Assembly (NCBI GenBank): GCA_003562605.1
Contig: PWUG01000329.1
Span: forward strand, 1-7,763
Source of the DNA: Syntrophomonadaceae bacterium
GTDB lineage: Bacteria; Bacillota_D; Dethiobacteria; DTU022
Direction of reading: 5' to 3'
DNA length: 7,763 bases
The notes under the pieces were generated by a model that worked only from the letters and a program-made list of their open reading frames with translations, was not told where the DNA came from and did no database searches. The position numbers were made by a program, and so were the translations under genes. The stretch's first letter is position 1. Each line of letters opens with the position of its first letter. Below, one piece after another: positions 1-5,224 of this stretch.

Positions 1-2
1 AC

Positions 3-509
3 TACGTGCCGGTAGGCAGAAATCCTCATGTCGATCTTATGCTCACTCCGGAGCAAAGATTCTCGCTTGTGGACAGGGTTAATGAGATCAGAAAAAACAA
101 GCCAATTTTTATTGCTGACTTCTGGAATGACGGTCACATGACCGACGGGTGTATTGGCGGAGGCAGGCAGTACTTCCATATTAATGCTGCGGGGGATGTA
201 GAACCCTGTGCCTTCGTTCATTTCGCCGTCGATAACATCCGGGAGAAAAGTGTGAAGCAAGTCTTGCAGAATCCCTTTTTCCTGTCATACCAGAAAAAAA
301 TCCCCTTTAACGAGAATCACTTGGCCCCATGCCCCATTATTGATGCGCCTCAGGCGCTGCAGCAAATGGTGCATGAGACAAATGCCTGCCCTACCCACAG
401 GGGAGCAGAGCAAGTGCTGGAGGGAGAAGTGGCCAGCTACCTGGAAGATTTATCTGGTCGTTGGATTAGAAAAGCAGAAGAATATGAAAAAGCATTGATT
501 ACAACTTGA
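3..509 (+). CDS. Radical SAM protein, C-terminal part (5' end outside window)
   Basis: The frame is open from the left edge, so only the last 168 codons are present and the start and the CxxxCxxC radical SAM core lie upstream. What remains looks like the C-terminal auxiliary-cluster (SPASM/twitch-like) region of a radical SAM enzyme family that I recall as common in Clostridia. It has a Gly/Cys block DGCIGGGRQYFHINAAGDVE followed by PCAF, then APCPIID, then NACPTH. These spaced cysteines are the likely ligands of an extra iron-sulfur cluster. The HINAAGDVEPCAF element is the usual 'record of the substrate side' motif seen after radical SAM barrels. The tail is acidic and helical and ends in a TGA. 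The substrate cannot be inferred. The nearest downstream gene is 124 bp away with its own ribosome binding site, so it need not be co-transcribed. The family call is from recognition of the conserved block; the exact function is unknown. Confidence 0.8.
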   Translation, partial: YVPVGRNPHVDLMLTPEQRFSLVDRVNEIRKNKPIFIADFWNDGHMTDGCIGGGRQYFHINAAGDVEPCAFVHFAVDNIREKSVKQVLQNPFFLSYQKKIPFNENHLAPCPIIDAPQALQQMVHETNACPTHRGAEQVLEGEVASYLEDLSGRWIRKAEEYEKALITT

Positions 510-555
510 TTTCCTCTTACGTTCACAACCCATGCGAGGTGAACCCATTTTCCGC

Positions 556-573
556 AAACACGTTAGTGTGTTT
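556..573 (+). other. Short hairpin after the radical SAM gene
   Basis: AAACAC (556-561) pairs perfectly with GTGTTT (568-573) across a 6-nt loop, 47 bp after the stop codon. It is followed by TCATTCC rather than a T run, so it is at best a weak terminator. CCGC (552-555) and GCGG further out (about 585-590) could add an outer stem. Confidence 0.25.
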
Positions 574-633
574 CATTCCACAGAAGCGGGTTAAGGTCTT
601 CAAGTATTAGAAAAACAAGTAGGAGGAGTTATA

Positions 634-942
634 ATGATTCAAACAAAAGAAAGTGATGTAACTAAAACAGTCCGCGAAGCAGTGGTTAAGGCCGCTGAAA
701 AAGGTGAAGACATGGCTGTTTCAACAAAAGAAATAAGCCGAAATGTTATGAAAAATGCAATAAGTAAGATTGAGCCGACTAAAGAAAATATTGAAGAAAC
801 AGTTAGAGATATTGTTAAAGGTGTGGCAGCTGGAGCGAATGAAGCAGGCCTTGAGGTCAAAGAATTAACCGGCAAAGCAGTTGAAGGCGCAGTTCCCCCA
901 AAGTTGCGCAGTTTGCTAGAGATGCCTCAGATGTTCCCATAG
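634..942 (+). CDS. Small Ala/Lys/Glu-rich helical protein, C-terminus probably frameshifted
   Basis: The start is fixed by a near-perfect AGGAGGAG (621-628), about 7 nt before the ATG. The 102-residue product has no cysteine and no membrane segment. It is built of amphipathic helix with an internal repeat: TVREAVVKAAEKG near residues 11-23 resembles TVRDIVKGVAAGANEAG near residues 56-72. Such heptad/11-residue-like Ala/Lys/Glu proteins include histone H1-like, stress (LEA-like) and poorly described clostridial families, so no function is claimed. The annotated C-terminus (PPKLRSLLEMPQMFP) looks unnatural. One base lost around the C5 run at 893-897 would explain it. Restoring that base gives a tail VSPKVAQFARDASDVPIEEA and ending FGFSQ, stopping at TAG 969-971. 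That tail is more like the rest in composition. I infer that the original gene ended at 971. Confidence 0.6.
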   Translation: MIQTKESDVTKTVREAVVKAAEKGEDMAVSTKEISRNVMKNAISKIEPTKENIEETVRDIVKGVAAGANEAGLEVKELTGKAVEGAVPPKLRSLLEMPQMFP

Positions 943-1222
943 AAGAAGCGAAATTTGGGTTTAGTCAATAGAGGAGACCAGGAGTATTAAGGCTATGATA
1001 GGATATTTATAGATACTGTGAAGAATAGATGTTTGGCTTATTAAATTTTTGCTCCACACCAGCCAGTACTGTTAATGATTTTAGCAAAGAGCCGCTAATT
1101 TATTCTCCCCTATTTCAGGAGGTGGTTAACATGGTAATCTAAAGAACAAATATGACGGAGATATGATGGAGATATAATGAAGCCTTATCCAATCTTATTT
1201 TATTTAACTGGAGGTGAATTAA
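943..1222 (+). other. Intergenic stretch with an orphan ribosome binding site and a short tandem repeat
   Basis: No convincing gene is seen. An excellent AGGAGGTG (1117-1124) sits 6 nt before ATG 1131, but that frame reads only Met-Val-Ile-stop (TAA 1140-1142). The same frame is open from ATG 1029 (37 codons), without a ribosome binding site there. At 1157-1178 an 11-nt unit GGAGATATGAT is followed directly by GGAGATATAAT. The second copy contains TATAAT (1173-1178), which could be the -10 of a promoter for the 70-residue gene, but no good -35 is placed 16-18 nt upstream. Confidence 0.35.
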
Positions 1223-1435
1223 ATGGAATCTTCAACTAATGTTCCAGATAAGGATTACAATTTGATCAGCGTTCTTTATCATGTTTTAAAAGGTGCAGAT
1301 AATTGTGATACTTATATAAGGGATGCCGAAAAGGAAAATGATCGTGAACTTGCTGATTTCTTTATAGAGACAAAGAAGAAGTACATGGAAATTGCCGAAA
1401 AAGCCAAAAAACTAGCTGCCGGTCGGTTTAGCTAA
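1223..1435 (+). CDS. 70-residue helical hairpin protein of unknown function
   Basis: The start is well supported: GGAGGTG (1210-1216) lies 6 nt before the ATG. The protein is acidic and entirely helical in appearance. One helix covers about residues 10-35 (YNLISVLYHVLKGADNCDTY) and a second about 38-65 (DRELADFFIETKKKYMEIAE), separated by a short turn around KEND. The Glu/Tyr/His spacing recalls half of a ferritin-like four-helix bundle, for example rubrerythrin-related small proteins that dimerise to complete the bundle. However, a full ExxH metal motif is not visible, so metal binding is only a guess. It has one Cys near residue 28. No signal peptide or membrane helix is seen. It stands alone; the next element downstream is a strong inverted repeat. 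A real gene is likely from start signal and composition. Confidence 0.65.
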   Translation: MESSTNVPDKDYNLISVLYHVLKGADNCDTYIRDAEKENDRELADFFIETKKKYMEIAEKAKKLAAGRFS

Positions 1436-1473
1436 CGGATATGAGAAGGATAAGTATATCGTCCGCTTTTAAA

Positions 1474-1511
1474 AAGGGCCGTTCTCAAAAATAATATTGG
1501 GGACGGTCCTT
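1474..1511. repeat. Imperfect inverted repeat forming a 13-bp hairpin (REP-like or - strand terminator)
   Basis: The left arm AAGGGCCGTTCTC (1474-1486) pairs along its full length with GGGGACGGTCCTT (1499-1511) if three G-U pairs are allowed; the loop is 12 nt of A/T. On the + strand no T run follows. Read on the - strand the hairpin is followed by TTTTT (complement of 1471-1475), so it fits a terminator for leftward transcription, although no leftward gene ends here now. The GGGGACGGT core also resembles dispersed REP-type palindromes I recall from clostridial genomes. Confidence 0.5.
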
Positions 1512-1532
1512 CCTTGCCAATTCCGCTAAGAC

Positions 1533-1576
1533 CGATCACTGATGCCACCAGTAGCCGACTGAAGCGATCACTGAAG
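1533..1576. repeat. Pair of CGATCACTGA direct repeats, possible old insertion-sequence end
   Basis: CGATCACTGATG (1533-1544) and CGATCACTGAAG (1565-1576) are 12-mers with one mismatch, 32 bp apart. Spaced GATCAC-type repeats occur in the terminal regions of IS21-family elements, so this may be a decayed element end. Only the repeat itself is directly seen. Confidence 0.3.
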
Positions 1577-1596
1577 TCATACATAATTGGTAAGTT

Positions 1597-1923
1597 ATGA
1601 AGAAGTCAGTAATAGAGGTATTGAAAACTGGAATAGGTTTTGAAAAAGCCAGTGACTATGATTACATAATGTGGGCAATGGCAGGTGATGAAATTATTAA
1701 TATTCCAAATGAAATTAAAGTTATATTGAAAAGTTTGGCTCATTTAAAATCCATTGTTGATTTTTTAAGCAGCATTGGCTGTGCAAACTCTAAAGAGCGG
1801 ATCATTTCGTGCAACAGTGCAGGTTTTACCTTTGGCAACACGCTCAAGGAACTTAAACCAGTGCACATAGTTGCTGAGGTATTTCGTGGCCACACCGTTG
1901 AATCTTCTCCATCCAAGATTTAA
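1597..1923 (+). pseudogene. Doubtful open frame, possibly a gene head cut by an insertion-sequence remnant
   Basis: The first 46 codons (MKKSVIEVLKTGIGFEKASD onward to about 1735) are A/T-rich and coding-like, with alternating charged and hydrophobic residues. From 1736 onward the frame simply reads through the 58-bp repeat and the antisense of a transposase fragment, so the C-terminal 60 residues are not a native protein. There is no good ribosome binding site (only GGTAAG just before the ATG). The best reading is a short gene start truncated where the insertion sequence joined at 1736, or no gene at all. No family is recognised. Confidence 0.2.
1736..1793. repeat. 58-bp direct repeat, copy 1 (terminus of the ISXO2/IS1595-like remnant)
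   Basis: This block matches 2866-2923 at 57 of 58 positions (A at 1748 versus T at 2878), in the same orientation 1130 bp apart. It contains the last codons and stop of the leftward transposase plus about 29 bp beyond it. It is therefore best read as one end of the insertion sequence, with the outer boundary at TGGCTCATTT (1736). Confidence 0.8.
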
Positions 1924-2124
1924 ACGTTGATGATAAGAGCTGACATTTTGGATATGGTAGAAGCCCTTGATCACCCTGATCTTCTGGCTCAAATTTACAT
2001 GCACATACTGCAGATCGTTCAATCTGGCAAACTTCCTGAAGCTTGGCTGTTTGTCGGTACAGAAGATAGAATCCGGTAAAATATTATTCCCACGGCAGAG
2101 ACCATCGATGTGTTTAGCAGGGAA
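1765..2124 (-). pseudogene. ISXO2/IS1595-like transposase, C-terminal fragment
   Basis: On the - strand the frame is open from 2124 down to the stop at 1765-1767 (about 119 codons) but has no proper start or N-terminal half. The diagnostic stretch is YHIQNVSSYHQRL followed by GWRRFNGVATKYLSNYVHWF. It matches the conserved C-terminus of ISXO2-like (IS1595 family) DDE transposases, where NxYHSRLKxWxRxFNGVATKYLxNYLxWF is typical. Upstream, FCTDKQPSFRKFA fits the usual 'TD...Y/F' strand carrying a catalytic Asp of the DDE set. The zinc-ribbon N-terminus and the remaining catalytic residues are absent. A stop at 2125-2127 closes the frame. Compared with the family consensus, the SRLK...W part reads QRLNLGW, suggesting sequence decay. 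It is clearly non-functional. The small + strand frames across 1930-2190 are antisense or junction artefacts of this fragment. Confidence 0.72.
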
Positions 2125-2190
2125 TTATCCAGGTTGCTCGCGCCCGGACCGGTTTTGCCTGAGCGCAAAAAATTGAAGCGGAGGAACAAA

Positions 2191-2839
2191 ATGAACATTA
2201 TCGCTGTTATCCCGGCTTACAATGAAGAAAAGACCGTTGGAGATGTGCTGTCCGTCTTACAGCAAACTTCCCTGATCGATCGCATTATCGTGGTCAGCGA
2301 TGGCTCCACGGACAACACGGTGGAAGTAGCCGGCAAATATGATGTGGACGTTGTTGATCTGAAGGAAAACCGGGGCAAAGGGGGGGGCCTTGCAGGCCGG
2401 ATTGGAGAACACCCGGGCGAAGGTCGTCTTGTTGCTGGATGCGGATTTAATTGGTCTCACGACGAAGCACGTGGAAAACCTGGTTTTACCGGTGCTGCAG
2501 GACCGGGCGGACATGACCATCGGGATCTTCGAAAAAGGCCGCAGGGCCACGGATTTTGCACAAAAGATGGCACCGAAATTATCCGGACAGAGAGCGATCA
2601 AGTATTCCCTCATCGACCAGATATCAGGTCTGGACGTGATCCGCTTTGGCGTGGAAGTGGCCCTCAATCGCTTCATGGATTCAGCACAAATCCGGGTGGA
2701 GAAGGTTTTGCTTCCCGATATGTCCCACGTGATGAAGGAAGAAAAGCTGGGTATGTTCAAGGGCATGGTTGCCAGGATGAAGATGTACTGGGAAATTTTC
2801 AAATCGCTGACCAGTGTCGACTCGTTAAAAATAAAATAA
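2191..2839 (+). pseudogene. Small family 2 glycosyltransferase, frameshifted in an 8-G run
   Basis: The start ATG 2191 has GGAGG (2180-2184) 6 nt upstream. The N-terminal frame reads MNIIAVIPAYNEEKTVGDVL, then a hydrophobic strand and VVSDGSTDNT: the classic GT-A nucleotide-sugar binding fold of family 2. It continues to ENRGKGG at a run of eight Gs (2380-2387). There the reading frame is lost and the sense resumes one frame over: ALQAGLENTRAKVVLLLDAD, where DAD is the metal-binding DxD-like motif, and on to the TAA at 2837-2839. Removing one G gives a continuous protein of 215 residues, a plausible full length for short soluble members with no C-terminal membrane helices. The acceptor sugar is unknown. 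Translation as written would give a 255-residue hybrid from another start, with a nonsense C-terminus. The break may be a sequencing error, a true mutation, or a slippage site. The gene is more GC-rich than its neighbours and sits between two insertion-sequence scars. Confidence 0.8.
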
Positions 2840-2865
2840 GGCGTAAGGTTCGCTGGCTTTCTTCG

Positions 2866-2923
2866 TGGCTCATTTAATATCCATTGTTGATTTTTTAAGC
2901 AGCATTGGCTGTGCAAACTCTAA
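2866..2923. repeat. 58-bp direct repeat, copy 2 (solo insertion-sequence end)
   Basis: It matches 1736-1793 with one mismatch. Unlike copy 1, it is not followed by the rest of the transposase: after 2923 the sequence diverges at once. It is therefore a solitary terminal scrap of the same element, 27 bp after the glycosyltransferase stop. Confidence 0.8.
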
Positions 2924-3205
2924 TGTGTGACTAGGGGCGCTGATACGGGCGTCGTACCCCAGCTTGTTTTAATCTTGATCAGGTGTTTTAAATACTTTTG
3001 ACGTGCAGGTGTTCACCCGGGTGCCGGCCCGGGGAAAAACGGTCATCCTTCTATCGTCTGTTACGGGACACCGCTAAAATCCAGAGGAATATCCCCGAAG
3101 CCTTCGCTTCGCTCCAATAACGATGACAACATCACCATGGCAATGCCAGTAGCAATTTTTCGCTGTAAGGTTAGAATGGATGAGCAAAACAAAGGGGCTG
3201 ACCCC
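2924..3205. other. Non-coding stretch with GC-rich palindromes
   Basis: No gene is supported on either strand. CACCCGGGTG (3014-3023) is a perfect palindrome, and CCCGGG occurs twice six bases apart (3016-3021 and 3028-3033), able to form a 6-bp stem. A second hairpin is CGAAGC (3096-3101) with GCTTCG (3106-3111). A leftward 67-codon frame over 3061-3264 crosses the repeats and has no start signal. Confidence 0.4.
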
Positions 3206-3236
3206 GAGGCCTGCCGGGGTTCGGCCTCATTTTTTT
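3206..3236 (+). terminator. Hairpin plus T7 run, terminator-like
   Basis: GAGGCC (3206-3211) pairs with GGCCTC (3223-3228) across 11 nt. It is followed by A and seven Ts (3230-3236), the layout of a rho-independent terminator on the + strand. A competing perfect stem, ACCCCG (3201-3206) with CGGGGT (3215-3220), uses the same region. It is 366 bp after the glycosyltransferase, so which transcript it would end is unclear. Confidence 0.5.
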
Positions 3237-3264
3237 GTGCCTGGGCACTTTTTTGTCTGGGCAC
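3231..3264. repeat. Tandem repeat TTTTTTGT(GC)CTGGGCAC
   Basis: TTTTTTGTGCCTGGGCAC (3231-3248) is followed immediately by TTTTTTGTCTGGGCAC (3249-3264), the same unit lacking GC. GTGCC/GGCAC in the first unit is itself a small hairpin followed by six Ts. This resembles the edge of a dispersed intergenic repeat. Confidence 0.55.
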
Positions 3265-3741
3265 ACGGGAATAAATTTGCAGCGAGAAATGAGAATCAAA
3301 TCACGAAATAATGAGAAATTTTCTAATAGATCTCTGGGCATTCCTCTGGATAAGATACTGTTAAGAGAAACTTATTGAGGTGTTAAGTCATTTCAAAGGG
3401 AAAGGAAAGGTGAAAGGCATGCTTCATCAAATTCCTGCCGGTAAAGGAATCAAGAACCGGCGGGAGTCTTTAACGCCACAGCAACGGGCCAACCTGGAAT
3501 TACTTTTATTAAAGATCAAAATCAAGGTCCTTGCCCGAAAAGTAAGCTGATTGATGCATTATTGAGAGCCGCAGGTAGCAGTCAGGATCGGATTGCTTTT
3601 CAAACGAAACATACTGAGCTCAGGCCATGTAAAGTTGTTAGAAAGATGGAGATGGGACAAAAATTCTCCATGCCCGAAAGCAGCATAAAGATGGAAGTTA
3701 GAGTTTCCCAATAGCTACTTGATGTGAACGGAGGTAAACAA
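3265..3741 (+). other. Upstream region of the permease cluster, with degraded coding-like frames and a hairpin
   Basis: Two overlapping frames look partly coding. Frame one starts at ATG 3311 (MRNFLIDLWAFLWIRYC), meets a TAA at 3362-3364, then stays open to TGA 3548-3550; its last part, from GTG 3410, gives KGIKNRRESLTPQQRANLEL and ends ARKVS. Frame two is open 3445-3714 without ATG and carries SKLIDALLRAAGSSQDRIAF. No family is recognised; a decayed gene is possible. ATGGAGA (3646-3652) pairs with TCTCCAT (3665-3671) as a 7-bp hairpin 71 bp before the permease start. No purine, PyrR or guanidine-type regulatory RNA pattern could be recognised by eye, and no clear promoter hexamer pair stands out. 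Confidence 0.3.
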
Positions 3742-5058
3742 ATGGTGGAATCGCAGGGTCAGGTACAGCTGGTTTATAATCCAGAGGATAAGCCTAAATC
3801 GAAAAAAGATATTATTTTCTACTCCTTGCAATGGATATTAATGATGTTTTATCCCGTGGTTTGGGGTTATGCGATTGTAGGTCTGGGACTCGGTCTTTCT
3901 GGAGATGTGCTTGCCAGTTACATGGGAAGGATTGTTTTGATGATTGGTGTTTGTACCCTGGTACAGGCGATGACCGGACATCGATTTGCCATGGTTTCGG
4001 GGCCAAATATTATCCCCTCCCTGGCTATTGTGGCGGCATTTGTTGCAGGGGGAGAGGAATATGCACTCCTTTCTTTTAATGCATATATTATTGCAGGAAT
4101 CGTTGTGGCTATTCTTGGCGGGTTGGGGCTAATCAGTTATATTGGAAAAGTCTGGACACCATTGGTCCTTGGAGCCATGGTTATGATGGTAGGCTTGGCA
4201 ACTAGTTCGGTAGGGATGGAATTAATCGCCGAGCACGGTTTTGCCTGGCCTTTTTATGCAGGTATTATTTTGGCCTTGCTTTGTGGTTATGTTTCCATTA
4301 AAGGAAAAGGAATGTTGGCAACAGTTCCGGTGATGGTTGCCATTGCTTTGGGTTATATCATTTTCATTGCTTTAGGTGAATTTGACTGGGAATTAATAAG
4401 GTCAATGCCCACCTTTGTTGCACCCACTTTGTTCCCTTTTGGAACAGAGTTCCCTCCAGCCGATTTGATCATCACAATGATCGTGGTAAATCTTTTTTCA
4501 GCCATAAACTTATATGGCAATGTGCAGGGATATGCCGGTGTCATTGGAGCTGACGTTCCTGTTACCAGAGAAAAGAGGTATTTTGCCATATTTGGCCTTG
4601 TTGAGGGTTCTCTTGCGGGAATTCTTGGTGTCCCAAGTTATGTTTCCTATGGAGAAAATTTAGGCCTTGTCCTTTTAACCAAAGTAGCAGCAAGGTTTTT
4701 TATTATAGTTGCTGCTATAGTCTTTATTGTTTTGAGTTTTTTCGGGCAAATAGGCGGGTTTATGGCTGCTATGCCCCCACCAGTGGCAGGTGCCGTCCTT
4801 CTTGGGATAGCGGCAACTTTGATTGGGATTGGAGCAAATATTTGGCACCAGGGAAGTCAATTTGAGACCAGGGAAATATTTATCGTTGGTTTTTCTGTAT
4901 TCTTTGCCCTTGGTATATCCTTGCTTCCTCAGGAGTTTTATGACCTGCTTCCTCGGTTAGTGGGGACCATTATTGGTAACCCCGTTATTCTAGTTATCAT
5001 AACTGTTATCGTGTTGGAACAGATAATCTTTCGCGAGAAGGCTCTTTCTTCAGATTAA
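3742..5058 (+). CDS. NCS2/NAT-family nucleobase permease
   Basis: The start is ATG 3742, with GGAGGT (3730-3735) 6 nt upstream; an in-frame GTG at 3724 is too far 5' to be served by it. The 438-residue product is an integral membrane protein with about 12-14 hydrophobic segments after a charged N-terminus of about 25 residues, normal for nucleobase:cation symporters of family 2. The NAT signature [Q/E/P]NxGxxxxT[K/R/G] is present as ENLGLVLLTK at residues 305-314, in the region that lines the substrate site. SGPNIIPSLAIVAAF near residues 89-103 fits the conserved third-helix region. Family members import uracil, xanthine, urate or related rings with H+ or Na+. Here an amidohydrolase and urea-carboxylase-like genes follow, which suggests the import of a nitrogen-rich ring or ureide compound. 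The precise substrate cannot be decided. It is the first gene of the cluster. Confidence 0.88.
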   Translation: MVESQGQVQLVYNPEDKPKSKKDIIFYSLQWILMMFYPVVWGYAIVGLGLGLSGDVLASYMGRIVLMIGVCTLVQAMTGHRFAMVSGPNIIPSLAIVAAFVAGGEEYALLSFNAYIIAGIVVAILGGLGLISYIGKVWTPLVLGAMVMMVGLATSSVGMELIAEHGFAWPFYAGIILALLCGYVSIKGKGMLATVPVMVAIALGYIIFIALGEFDWELIRSMPTFVAPTLFPFGTEFPPADLIITMIVVNLFSAINLYGNVQGYAGVIGADVPVTREKRYFAIFGLVEGSLAGILGVPSYVSYGENLGLVLLTKVAARFFIIVAAIVFIVLSFFGQIGGFMAAMPPPVAGAVLLGIAATLIGIGANIWHQGSQFETREIFIVGFSVFFALGISLLPQEFYDLLPRLVGTIIGNPVILVIITVIVLEQIIFREKALSSD

Positions 5059-5067
5059 TCTGTTTTT
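5051..5067 (+). terminator. Weak palindrome plus T5 at the permease stop
   Basis: CAGATTAATCTG (5051-5062) is a perfect 12-nt palindrome that includes the TAA stop and is followed by TTTTT. The stem is A/T-rich with only about 4 bp, so at most it gives partial termination before the next gene. Confidence 0.25.
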
Positions 5068-5224
5068 GCAAGGGAACACAGCTCAAAACTCGCCAGGAGT
5101 CGACTAATTCCTATGATAAGGGAGGTGATAGCAGGAAAGATTAATGGTTATTAATATTAATGGATGATATCAGCATCAAGCGAGTTAAGCTAAAAAATAC
5201 TTTAGAAAGGATGTATGAAGAAAA
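5059..5224 (+). promoter_or_regulatory. Intergenic leader with a stray ribosome binding site and a minicistron overlapping the next start
   Basis: A strong AAGGGAGGTGAT (about 5118-5129) is followed only by very short frames (for example ATG 5144, seven codons), so it serves no visible gene. Just before the amidohydrolase, ATG 5211 opens a five-codon frame Met-Tyr-Glu-Glu-Lys. Its TGA (5226-5228) overlaps the amidohydrolase ATG 5225 as ATGA, the arrangement used in translational coupling. GAAAGGA (5205-5211) is 13 nt before ATG 5225, rather far, and too close to serve ATG 5211. Confidence 0.35.

Noticed and set aside
639..875. - strand frame opposite the 102-residue protein
   Set aside because: It is a mirror of an Ala/Lys/Glu-rich gene; the + strand has the strong start signal.
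1967..2176. + strand small frames between 1930 and 2176
   Set aside because: They are antisense to the transposase fragment, whose - strand translation has clear family motifs.
2110..2877. A 255-codon frame over the glycosyltransferase
   Set aside because: Its start lacks a ribosome binding site, and after the G run it is out of frame (GLAGRIGEHPGEG...), giving Gly/Arg/His-rich nonsense; the real gene starts at 2191 and changes frame.
2257..2916. Long - strand frame of 219 codons
   Set aside because: It is the antisense of the glycosyltransferase and carries no recognisable motif or start signal.
3061..3264. - strand 67-codon frame
   Set aside because: It runs through the tandem repeat and hairpins, has no ribosome binding site, and resembles no family I know.
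3265..3741. Guanidine, purine or PyrR-type regulatory RNA before the permease
   Set aside because: These would suit the gene content, but none of the conserved core sequences could be found by eye.
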